Assembly: GCA_034440575.1 (NCBI GenBank)
Contig: JAOTOL010001647.1
Location: 3,804,501-3,868,500 of the forward strand
Direction of reading: 5' to 3'
DNA length: 64,000 nt
Origin: Imbricaverruca yamaguchii
Lineage: Eukaryota > Arthropoda > Thecostraca > Neoverrucidae
This document shows, piece by piece, positions 1 to 12,300 of the stretch; position 1 is the first letter of the stretch; every line of letters starts with the position of its first letter. The notes beneath the pieces are model-generated. The model was not told the origin of the DNA, made no database searches, and worked only from the letters and a program-made list of their open reading frames with translations. A program made the translations under genes and the position numbers.

Positions 1-180
1 ACGCCAGCGTCTGACCCGGCCGTGACCTGGGAGGAGCCGTCGTTTCACACCGAGTGCTGGTACCTGACGCTGCACTGTCTGCACCTGTCCGTGCTGCCGG
101 CCACACGCAAGTACCAGCACCGGCTGCGAGCCATCCGCGACTACCAGAAACTGGCGAGTGCCTGCCGCGAGATCACCCCA
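1..180 (+). CDS. UBE4B: UBE4B exon 1 of window (partial at 5' side)
   Basis: The reading frame starts at base 1 and gives [20 protein letters not shown] followed by [15 protein letters not shown], a strong UBE4B match. The best phase-compatible donor is GTCAGC at 181, after an ITP codon run. This would add about nine residues (ASACREITP) relative to vertebrate proteins as I recall them. The true exon start may lie upstream of the window or within the first few bases (CAG at 5-7). Confidence 0.8.
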
Positions 181-3100
181 GTCAGCCGGCCCATACGGGG
201 TGCGGACCGGCTGCCTGGGATGGCTGTGCGTACTGCCACGGCTGCTGCTTCGTTCCGCCGCTGACACTTTCGTACTGTCGCAGCCACTTATTTGTACCGC
301 CACGGCTTCTGCTTCACACTGGCTGCTTCATTGGCTCATGTAGTCACGGTCACTGCTTCGTACTGACACGACCACTGATTCATACAGCCACGGTCACTGC
401 TTCATACTGACACGACTGCTACTTCATGCTGACACGGTCACTGTTTCATATTGACACGGCCACTACTTCATACTGACATGGTCACTGCTTCATACTGACA
501 CGGTCACTGCTTCATACTGATACGGTCACTGCTTCATGCCAACACGACCACTAGTTCATACTGACACGGCCACTGCTTCATACTGACACGGTCACTGTTC
601 CGTACTGCCACGGTCGCTGCTTCATACTGACACGGTGACTGCTTCATGCCGACACGACCACTGGTTCATACTGACACGGTCACTGCTTCATACTGACACG
701 GCCACTGCTTCATACTGACACGGTCACTGTTCCGTACTGCCACGGCCACCACTTCGTACTGCCACGGTCACTGTTTCACAGTGACACGTGTGTCAAAGTG
801 ATTTATCGGGTCTGGTGCTGTGTGTATGAAAGCGTAATATTTAATCTGTTGCCGTGTCGATTACGTCAAAAGGAGCAGCACGCAGGACGAATGATGGTGT
901 TGTACGTAATACGCATGTAAACACAGTGATAGGAAGAAATGCCCGTTTTGCTCATGAGTTGAGTGTTGGTCAGATGTCTAAAGTGAGGTGTTGGTCAGGT
1001 GACTAGGACCTGTGGTGTGGTGTGATCAGGTGACTGTGGTGTGGGTCGGCTGACTGGGGTGGCTGTGGTATGGGTCGGCTGACTGGGTGGCTGGGGTGTG
1101 GGTCGGCTGACTGGGGTGGCTGGGGTGTGGGTCGGCTTGGTGTGGGTCGGCTGACTGGGATGGCTGGGGTGTGGGTCGGCTGACTGGGGTGGCTGGGGTG
1201 TGGGTCGGCTGACTGGGGTGGCTGTGGTGTGGGTCGGCTGACTGGGGTGGCTGGGGTGTGGGTCGGCTGACTGGGGTGGCTGTGGTGTGGGTCGGCTGAC
1301 TGGGGTGGCTGGGGTGTGGGTCGGCTGACTGGGGTGGCTGTGGTGTGGGTCGGCTGACTGTGGCTGGGGTTGGCTGTGGTGTGGGTCGGCTGATGGTGGC
1401 TGTGGTGTGGGTCGGTGATGGCTGACTGGGGTGGCTGTGGTGTGGGTCGGCTGACTGGGATGGCTGGTGGTGTGGGTCGGCTGACTGGGGTGGCTGGGGT
1501 GTGGGTCGGCTGACTGGGGTGGCTGGGGTGTGGGTCGGCTGACTGGGGTGGCTGGGGTGTGGGTCGGCTGACTGGGGTGGCTGGGGTGTGGGTCGGCTGA
1601 CTGATGGCTGGGGTGTGGGTCGGCTGACTGGGTGGCTGTGGTGTGTGTCGGCTGTCTGGGATGGCTGTGGTGTGGGCCGGCTGACTGGGTTGGCTGATTA
1701 GGTGGCTGGGGTGTGGGCCGGCTGACTGGGATGGCTGTGGTGTGGGTCGGCTGACTGGGGTGGCTGTGGTGTGGGTGGCTGTTGGGTGGCTGGGGTGTGG
1801 GTCGGCTGACTGGGGTGGCTGGGGTGTGGGTCGGCTGACTGGGGTGGCTGGGGTGTGGGTCGGCTGACTGGGGTGGCTGTGGTGTGGGTCGGCTGACTGG
1901 GATGGCTGGGGTGTGGGTCGGCTGACTGGGATGGCTGGGGTGTGGGTCGGCTGACTGGGGTGGCTGTGGTGTGGGTCGGCTGACTGGGGGGGTGGCTGGG
2001 GTGGCTGACTGGGGTGGCTGGGTTTGGTGTGGGTCGGCTGACTGGGGTGGCTGTGGTGTGGGTCGGCTGACTGGGGTGGTGTGGGTCGGCTGACTGGGGT
2101 GGCTGTGGGCTGGGTGGTGTGGGTGGCTGTGTGGGTCGGCTGACTGGGGTGGCTGTGGTGTGGGCCGGCTGTCTGGGGTGGCTGTGGTGTGGGTCGGCTG
2201 ACTGGGGTGGCTGGGGTGTGGGCCGGCTGACTGGGGTGGCTGTGGTGTGGGTCGGCTGACTGGGGTGGCTGGGGTGTGGGTCGGCTGACTGGGATGGCTG
2301 GGGTGTGGGTCGGCTGACTGGGGTGGCTGTGGTGTGGGTCGGCTGACTGGGGTGGCTGTGGTGTGGGTCGGCTGACTGGGGTGGCTGTGGTGTGGGTCGG
2401 CTGACTGGGGTGGCTGTGGTGTGGGTCGGCTGACTGGGGTGGCTGTGGTGTGGGTCGGCTGACTGGGTGTGGTGACTGGGGTGGCTGTGGTGTGGGTCGG
2501 CTGACTGGGGTGGCTGTGGTGTGGGCCGGCTGACTGGGGTGGCTGTGGTGTGGGTCGGCTGACTGGGGTGGCTGTGGTGTGGGTCGGCTGACTGGGGTGG
2601 CTGGTGTGGGTCGGCTGACTGGGGTGGCTGGGGTGTGGGTCGGCTGACTGGGGTGGCTGTGGTGTGGGTCGGCTGACTGGGGTGGCTGTGGTGTGGGTCG
2701 GCTGACTGGGGTGGCTGTGGTGTGGGTCGGCTGACTGGGGTGGCTGTGGTGTGGGTCGGCTGACTGGGGTGGCTGTGGTGTGGGTCGGCTGACTGGGGTG
2801 GCTGTGGTGTGGGTCGGTTCATGGTTGCTGGAGGTAACTGGTAACCGGGGCGGGTGTTGTCTCAGATCGAGGAACTGAAGAGCACGGAGCCATCCTGGAA
2901 GGACGGGCCGCACGCCGCCCACAACACACAGTTGCTCGCCAAGTGGAAGCTTCAGCACAAGGTGAGCGCGACGGTCGCTGTGTCAGCAAAACTTGGAAAC
3001 ACCACAAGGCTAGAGTGGAAGCATTGAGGGAGGTGGTAAAGAGAGGTAACACTAACCCATAGGGGCGTTAGATGCGCATTCACTGTCATGCTTCAACTGG

Positions 3101-6100
3101 TGACTGGAGTGGTACACCAACATTGTCGATTCGCCCTGAAGCCTAAATAGCTAACTAACTAAGCTTCAACTGGTAATGAGTTTACCTAGGTTTGTTGAGG
3201 TGGTCCATTTCTTCGATTTTGGATGATCTCGATAATCACGGTTATTGCTCACTTCATCCTGCTACGTATATGTTGCTATCCTGTACCGTTGTCTGTGTTA
3301 ATTGCGTACGCAAAGCGCCGGCACTTGAACACGTAAGGTCATCAATCATTCGATTTATTGCATCTCTGGTAGCATAAACCATTATCGTGTCGGTAACCGG
3401 TCGCGCGGCTGATGGCACGGCCGCTCGACACCCCGAGCCGGGGTTTGAGCCGGAGGTATCTGACGGGCGGCGTCGGCGTGCCGCAGCGTCTGAGCGAGGC
3501 CAAGCTGTCGTCGGACGCGGCGCTGCTCGATCCGGTGCTGCTGCAGCGGTCGCTGCTCTTCTACGCCCGCACGTGCCAGCTGCAGCTGCGTCAGATGGGC
3601 GCACAGGCGGGCCAGCTGCCCTCGCACGTGCCGGACACGTTCCGCGCCCAGCTGGAGTGGTACATCGAGGACATCGCCGAGCTGCTACTCTTCACGCTGC
3701 AGTGAGAGCCCGCTTGTGGTGTGTGACCGGCACGGTGTGGATGTTTGGTTGGTTGGCTATTGGCTTTGCGACACTTCAACCGTTGAGTCATGTAGTGTCG
3801 CCGATCTCTCACGCCAGTTGGCAGCGAGTGAAGAGTAGCGACGGGTGAAATTCGAACCCACAATCTCTCGATTGTGAGGCGGGCATCGTACCCCTAGGCT
3901 ACTCGTCCCCTTGTGACTGTTTTGGATCGGCGAGGCTACGGATGGGTGCAGGGCGAGCTACATATATTCAAGCTGGAGTTACGAAGATTGGTAGCTTGGC
4001 CATAGTGTGAATGATATGGGTATGGGGAAGCAGGGCGAGCTACTTCTCTTCAAGCTGGAGTGACGGTAGCTTGGCCATCGTGTAGATACCATGGTGGGGT
4101 TGTTAGGGAAGGGTTAGTTGAAGGAACGGCTGGGTTAGAGAAGAATCAGGTTGGGAAGGGTTAGGTACGCAAGTGGGCTACGTCAGACGTGAATAGTTAG
4201 ATGCTGTTAGGGCAGGGCTAGGTTGAGTTTGATGGAAGTTACATCGGAGAAGAGTTACGGGTTGGTCAGGGTTTGTTTGTTGTTTATTTAGAAGGTGATA
4301 TTTATCAGGGTAGTGGGCGAGCTGCTTCTGGGGTTGCGATGAAATGGTGTGACAGGGTTGCTTTGGATTGGTGTTGCATGGCGAGTTGTCGAATTGATAG
4401 TCTCGGTGCGTTGGTGAGCCTTGTGTGGAGGGGAGGGTGGGGTTGTTAGGGAACGGTGTGGTAGGGTTCTTAAGGGATGATGTGGTTGGTCGTGTTGATG
4501 GCGTTGGTGATGCTTGCGTAGAGGGGACGGCAGGGTTGTTAGGGAACGGTGTGGTATGGTTGCTAGGGGATGATGAAGAGCGAGTTTTCCAGTTGATGGC
4601 CTCGGTGCGTTGGCAGGGTCTGCGGTGGTAGGAGGTGACGGAAAGCCATGGCCTGATCAAGTGCTGTTACAAATCCTTCAGTTCATTTGCGAAAGTGTAG
4701 GAGATTGATAAAAATATATAGCAATACATATTGTTTTGGTAAACGCCCAGTAGCAATTAGTGATAATCACAAGGTAGCCGCTAATGATAAGGCGTGACAC
4801 ATCGCAACAAAGCGAATATGGTCGAAACAGTGATGACGTCAGACAGTTCACAACGGAGCAAATATGGCTGAAACAATGATGACGTTAGACACACCGGAAC
4901 AGTGCGAATATGGCTGAAACAATGATAACGTTAGATAACGTCATGCTGTGGCTGAAACAAGTTTTTGCACCGAGCCCATAAAATAATTGCATCGAATTCA
5001 GACAAATTGACATGCATACATTTCTAAGAAGAAGAAGAACCTTGGGTTCTTTTGAGGTCATTGGGACTGTATAGTGTGCATATACTATTTATTTTGGTCT
5101 GTGACTCCATTTGCTGTGAACATTGAGCTCGGTGTAACGCCCGCTTATGTTGGAAGTGTCCTAATCTTATTCCTATTGTGGTTAATGTAGCGATACTTGC
5201 GTCTGGATCAGAATAACACTACTTTTCTTCGCATTGTGTAAGTGGCATTACGCTATTTATCCGAAGTCCGGCGTAACGTTGCCTGTGTTGGGACTGGCGT
5301 GGTGTCATGTATCTGGGAGACAAGTGTGGTGTCTCGGGGGACTGGTGTAGCGTCACTTATTTGGGGCTTGTGACGCCACTTGTGGACCGCGGTAGCGCTA
5401 CCTAGCCGCGAACTGGTGTAGCCTAGTTTATCTGCAGATTGGCACAGCGACACTTGCGTGGGGACTGGAGTGGCACGCTGTTCGGCTAAACTATTGGTTG
5501 TGTCGCCGTTTGTTGAGTCTGGTGGTTTGCGTTGTCTGTACGACGCTGACCACATGATTGCTATGGCTGAGGCTGCTGGCTTGGGTGCGTCTGTGCGACG
5601 CTGACTATGCGACTGCTGCGGCTGGGGCTGCTGGCTTGTGCATGACGTGTACTGCGTGACTACTGGCACTGCAGTCGTTTCCGTGATGATGTGTCCGACT
5701 GATGTGACGTGTGCTGTGTGGCGGCTGCGACTGCAGTTACCACCGTGATGCTGTGTCCTGCTGATGTTATGACGCTGGTCAGGTGACCGCGGCCATGACC
5801 CTCCCTCTCGCACCGTTCTGTGTCCAGGTACCGGCCAGCGCTGGTCCGCGACAACCTGGACGACGCCATGCTGGTGTGGCTGCTGGTGCTCTGCTGCTCG
5901 CCCTCCTTCTTCAACAACCCGTACCTTGTGGCGAAGCTGGTCGAAGTGCTGTACGTGATGAACCCCAGCATCCAGGTGAGACATGGTGGCGGTGGGTTCG
6001 TCGACGATGTCGTGCTGGAGCCGAGTGAGCATGAATGAATGACGTTAGGCGCGGTGTACGCCAGATGCGGTACACGTCAGGAGCGGTACATGTGGTACAC

Positions 6101-6264
6101 CGGGGAATTCGATGTGCATAATGACAACCAAATATCGACATTATAGCACTTCCCATGATGAATGAGTACGCCTGATTCAGAACATTTTGGAGGAAAAACG
6201 CTTCCTTTGGCAAAGCTTACTTCACAGGCATGCAGCTGCAGCTGGACATGACGACAGGATGTCG

Positions 6265-6319
<55 letters not shown>

Positions 6320-9300
6320 CACACATAGGAATCTAGCCAATGTCTAAAAATGAACCACGGACGCATAGCATTTCTAAAAAGCCTGCCTCTAGTGCTGCCC
6401 TTGATGCTAATTGTTAGGGGTAAGGGCTTGATGGGACTTGGTAAATAAGTATGAAGATTAATACCGTAAGTACTTCTGAGAGATGTTAACCCTTCCATTC
6501 GTATTTCCAGGCATCCGCCAGGTGCCTCAGTGTATACACTTGGTTTGGAATATGGACATGGGGGCCAATGTGTTCTAACATTGATCAAATTTGTGATTTT
6601 GGAGATATATGCAATGATCTAGATACACTTTTTAATTGAGATAGCTTCGAAGTCCGGAGGGATATAGTCATCAACAATCTGAAGTTGGTCCTATTTCGGA
6701 CCCAGAAATTAGCTGAATGCCGTTAAATTTCCATTATCTATCACAACTTATCCGGGTATAGTTTTGTTATTTGCACACTGATGTCTATCTAGGAGGTTTT
6801 GTCACATCTCACCATGAAGCCCAAATAGCCAAACCAAAGAATCTCAATTTAAAAAACGATACGTGGCTGCAAAGCCAGAACCCAGTCCCCCCCCCAAAGG
6901 AAACTGTCCGCGCCTGCGTGGTCTACTACGTCAGACACGACTGTGCGGCCTCAGTAAGCTTGAATTGGTGCCATTGCGTGAGGGTAAGACTAGTATTTCG
7001 AGTGTGTCGATCAGTGTATTGGCAACACCACTGTACGTGTCTGCTATACAGGGTTAAAATAATGGTTTTTCGTTAGGTGTGAGATGTCGAAACGAGAACG
7101 GTACGATGCCGAAATTTGCACTGGAATTAGTGTTATTTAAAATGTTGTTGATGTTTTTCAGACTCAAATTTGAGCCAATGGTGTAGGTACTTATGACTGC
7201 ACCTTTATTATTCGCTTTGGGATTAATAATTTTGGACGAGCTATATTTGAGATAGGGAGAATAATCCTATGCTACAAAATTGCAGTGTTTGTCATATCAT
7301 ATAGATAATCCCTTCACCTGAAATTGCATTGTGAAATATTTGTGTATTACCGTTCCTTTTCGAGGGCATGGACATGATACTTGTGAGATACTCTTAGAAA
7401 GGAAACGTGAAGACTTCATAAGCACCCATCAAGGAGCAGGGTGTGGATACTTTCTGGAGAATGATGTTGATCGAGTGTTCAATAAGTGGTATATTCCACT
7501 CTATTTCCCGAATAATTTAACTCTGCTGCTATACAGGAGGGCATGGACGAGGTATTCCATCGGATCATGGCACACCCGCTGTCTGGGCTGCTGTCGGTCA
7601 GTCTGATGAAGTTCTACACGGACGTCGAGTCGACCGGCTCGGCCAACGAGTTCTACGACAAGTTCACAATCCGCTACCACATCAGCATCGTGCTCAAGAC
7701 CATGTGGGACTCGCCGCGCCACCGAGAGCTGATGATAGCCGAGTCCAAGTGAGTGTCGGGCGATGAGTGGGGGATTACAGCACTGGTCGGTCATTGGATG
7801 GTCACTGATGAGCCACTCCGGATCACCGGAACAGCACCGGGCGCTGTCACTTGGCGGTCAGTTCCTGTGCTCCATCCCCCTTCCCCACCGCGGAATAATC
7901 GCCGAGAAGGAAATTTCACAGGCCCATCGATATCAGAAGCTGAAGATGTTGGATTCGTGATTACCAGACAAGGGATGAGGTGATCATGAAAGCCCCTGCC
8001 CGTCCTGGGTGTCGCTGGCCAGTGTTGGTCATTAGCTGGCCGGACATTGCTTCTGGCTCTGTATGCTGAAGACGCAAGCAGTACATCATTCGGTCAGCAC
8101 CTCCACTAACAATGGCACTATTCGAAAGCAGGCGAGCCACATCAGTACTCCAGTGTCTCAAAACCCGCTATTCCTATTATCCAGAATCACGTCAATTATT
8201 TAAGTCCCCTCGAGTGCCCCGAAGTCCCGAAATGGCGAGGGAAAAATGACTCGTGTGAATTCAGAATCCCAATATTCCAGAACTCCTAATGCTTCAAATC
8301 TTCCAATGTTTGAAACCTTCGGCATCTTCAAATCCAGAATCCCTCAGATCTTCAATGCTCCAAAATACCGGATACTTCAAAACCTCCCAATCAGCTGACA
8401 ACAATCAGTGTCATGGTAAAGCAGACTACCTTGGACAGTATTTCGGTGCGAAGTGCGTCTTGACGCTCATAGTGTCATGCAAGCTGGCTGTAACCAGCTG
8501 AGTATCCAACACTTAGCCAATCCGTTTTCTTCCTGGGTTGAGTTTGGGCAGCCTGCCACCGTGTGGTGATGTCTGGACGTTTTCTTCCGTTCCTCGTGAC
8601 CTTCATGTATGTATGTATGTGTGTGTGTGTGTGCGCGTGCGTGCTTTTTATAATAATTCAGACAATGCGAAGGCCCCGGCTCGTACGCGCTCCCCTCCAT
8701 TCACCAGAAGACCAACTTTAGACGCATGGAAAGTTTGGTTGGTACCCCAGCCACCTTTAGTTGTGGTGATCGTACTCGGCACCCCACCCACCTGTAGTTG
8801 TGGTGATTGTACTCGGTACCCCAGCCACCGCCAGTCGTGATGATTGTACTCGGTACCCCAGCCACCGCCAGTCGTGGTGATTGTACTCGGTACCCCAGCC
8901 ACCGCCAGTCGTGATGATTGTACTCGGTACCCCAGCCACCGCCAGTCGTGGTAGTGTGATTGTACTCGGTACCCCAGCCACCGCCAGTCGTGGTGATTGT
9001 ACTCGGTACCCCAGCCACCGCCAGTCGTGGTGATTGTACTCGGTACCCCAGCCACCACCAGTCGTGGTGATTGTACTCGGTACCCCAGCCACCGACAGTC
9101 GTGGTGATTGTACTCGGTACCCCAGCCACCGACAGTCGTGGTGATTACTCGGTACCCCAGCCACCGACAGTCGTGGTGATTACTCGGTACCCCAGCCACC
9201 GACAGTCGTGGTGATTACTCGGTACCCCAGCCACCGACAGTCGTGGTGATTACTCGGTACCCCAACCACGTCTAGCCGTGGTGCTTGTACTCGGTAGCTC

Positions 9301-12300
9301 AGCCACCGCCAGTTGTTTGAACAGGCGGTCAACTGTGTACTTCTGCACACTACTGTCGGGACTCTGAGTGCATTGTGATCGTTTCACGATTGACTGTCGT
9401 ATCAGCCTCATTTTGAGCTGATTCTGGGATTTTGAAGCATTCTTGACATTGAAGGTTTGTATATTTGATGCATCATAATTTATATGGATCGAGGTTTTGA
9501 AGCACAGGTGTTTTGGGGATTTGTGGTTTGAAGCATGGGGGTTTTGAGGTTTCTGAATTCGCCGAACGGGGGCTGTAATTGACATTCATGAGATCCTGTG
9601 GTCATAGGGAAATTTTGATTCGAGAAATTAAGGAATTGTATGTTTTTGAGACTTCGGAGTTCTGATATTGACTCGCAGGAGCAGGGTAGAGATGCACGTG
9701 ATCTATTGTTAACGACCTTGGTTGTCAGTCCATCGATCGATCTTGTATGCGTCTTGTGGTGCTGACGGGAAAGGGTCGTTGATGATGTATCCGATTCGCT
9801 GGGACGTCCTGCACTCGCGTAATTGTCTCCACTTTCAACTGTGTCACTCATACCTGTGACACAGTTGAGACTTAGGGGTTTGAGATACCTGTGGGCCGAC
9901 ACAATCCAGTTGCGGTCGACGTCGCCACAGACCACGGCTGCTAACGATTTCATCGAAAGCTCGGCGGAAGTAGTGCACCCAAAGCGCATCATTATGACGG
10001 GAGTTGGACAGCCGTTGCACACGCAGCGAGTCACCGCGATCGCTCGTGCCCGGCGGCTTCGCTGACACGGCGCCGCCCCGCCGCAGCACCGGAAAACAGT
10101 TCGTCGTGTTCATCAACATCCTGATGAACGACACGACGTTCCTGCTGGACGAGAGCCTCGAGTCGCTGAAGCGCATCCACGATGTGCAGACGGAGCAGGA
10201 GGACTCTCAGCGGTGGGACGCCCTCTCCCGGGAGGAGCAGCAGTCGCGCACCCGGCAGTTGGTGTCTGATGAGGCGCAGTGCAGGTCAGTGAGGCGCAGT
10301 GAAGGTCAGTGGGGTGTGGGGTGCAAATCAGGTCAGTGGGGCGTGGTACAGCTCAGTCAGGTGCAGGCCAGGTCAGTGGGGTGTGGTACAGTTCAGTGGT
10401 GTATCGTGCAGGTCAGTGGGGTGTGGTACGGGTCAGTGGTGTGCAGTGCAGGTCGGTAGGGTGTGGTACAGCTCAGCGAGATGCAGGTCAGTTGGGTGTG
10501 GTACAGCTCAGTGGTGTATCGTGCAGCTCAGTGGGGTGCAGTGCAGGTCAGTGGGTGTGGTACAACCCAGTGGGGTGCAGGTCAGGTCAGTGGGGCGTGG
10601 TACAGCTCATGGAGATGCAGGTCAGTTCAATGGGTGTGGTACAGCTCAGTGGGGTGCAGGTCCGGTCAGTGGGATGTGGTACAGGTCAGTGGGTGTAGTA
10701 CAACCCAGGAGGTGCAAGTCAGGTCAGTGGTACAGCTCAGGAGGTTCAGGTCATGTCAGTGGGGTGGGAAATCTGTTCTCCCATCAGTTTTCCTCATGCC
10801 ACATTTTTATCGTCACGTCACATCATTCCTCATGTCACCTTTTATTTTCATTTTATTATTTTATTCCACGTCACATTTTATTACACCTGATATGTCACAC
10901 AAAGTGAGTGTGAGGACAATGTGGATGCTACTTGCCATGCTCTCACCGGCGCGCCCTGTCGCTGCCAGGACGTACCTGACCCTAGGCAGGCACACGGTGG
11001 ACATGTTCCACTATCTCACCATGGAGATCAAGGAGCCGTTCCTGCGGCCTGAACTCGCCGACAGGCTGGCCGCCATGCTCAACTTCAACCTGCAGCAGCT
11101 GTGTGGGCCAAAGTGTGAGTGGTCGGGCTCCCTGGAGGTGATGGCAGCTGCGTGAAGGTGATGAAAAGTGCACACACGAGTTGGATCCGAAAGGTGGACG
11201 ATGATTGCTGGAATGCAATTTGAGATATAGTGGGTGATCACGTGAAATCCGGACGAAAATAAAGGGGACCTAGTAGTGTCTAAGGTTGGGATGTGGATAG
11301 GAAACAACACCACATTGCATATTTTGGTACCTTAGTGCACTGCTGTTGAAGCTACCCTGCGCTCGGCTAGGCGCACGTTCGCTGGGGGTACCATCATCAT
11401 TCTTCATGGCACCTTCAGGTCCGAAGATCTGATGACTGTATCCGTGAGATCAGTTGGCGCTCAAACTTCGCCTGCCAATCACCTGTGCGCACCGCTTGCG
11501 TCAGAATTCCCCACAGTCCTCGAGTGGCCGATTCCGATGGCATTCGGGATGGGTTATCTGACTTGCCCACTTAATTGATGTTTAACTCCTCAGAGAGTTT
11601 GATGACTTCACCAACATGCTAAGTCGGGCCACAGAAGAAAGTCTCCATCGGAGTACTTTGAAGCCAAGAACGAAACTAAGATTTCCCTGACACACTTCCC
11701 GGTAGAACTTTCCATCAATCGTAGCAATGTTCCTGAAAAAAAAACTAATTGGATATCCCTCGAAAGGCTTTTGGCCATCCAGACCATACTCTTCCCTGGC
11801 AATTTCTTTCGGGGCCTTAGCCTCACCTGCTATGGAGCATCGCCATCAGGCCCAGTGCAGAATCCCACGCCGCCTAAAATCTTGCTCCCAGTATTGGTGA
11901 AATAGTCTTCTTCGTTCACTGCGACCTCGCGTTCACCTCCAGTTCGCATAGGTCCAAGGGATAGCTGATGGATCCTGATTTTCTGTGACTTTCCTTGCTC
12001 GTCTGTCTCCTGAGGTGTCCTTTGTCTCTTCCTGCACTTTGGTCCATCTTCACGTAGAACTTTGAACACGAGAGTAAATACACCAGAATCTTCTGGGAAG
12101 TATCCTCTGAGGCACGCCCATCTTATGCTTCACCGCCTTTACCAGTGTCCTATTTCGTGCTTCCATTACTTTGACAGCTGGTTTGCCTTTCCCCATGTGC
12201 TCCCGGCCTTTTCCTTCCTTCATACGCTTTATTATATCGCAAACAGTGCTTCTTAGACCGTCCGTTATCATACAATGGTTTGTAAGGTATGATTTTCGCT

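Larger units (their letters stand above)
181..2865. other. UBE4B intron filled by two minisatellites
   Basis: Apart from the 22-bp and 29-bp arrays listed separately, only about 220 bases (780-1002) are non-repetitive, and nothing is recognised there. The 29-bp array ends about 44 bases before the next acceptor. Confidence 0.7.

Noticed and set aside
1003..2958. Antisense open frames of 651 and 374 codons
   Set aside because: They are translations of the 29-bp minisatellite (29-residue repeats equal three 29-base units), running partly over UBE4B exon 2. No start context, domain or non-repeat core.
5253..6032. Antisense 259-codon open frame over UBE4B exon 4
   Set aside because: Its N-terminal part is the shadow of the exon; the rest is low-complexity intron sequence without recognisable blocks.
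6077..6588. Small antisense frames containing IYIYIY runs
   Set aside because: Translations of the TA microsatellite.
8648..9199. Antisense open frames of 183, 142 and 135 codons with [10 protein letters not shown] repeats
   Set aside because: 37-bp minisatellite by-products in a UBE4B intron.
8745..9310. CRISPR array
   Set aside because: The units are contiguous with no unique spacers, and the context is a spliced animal gene.
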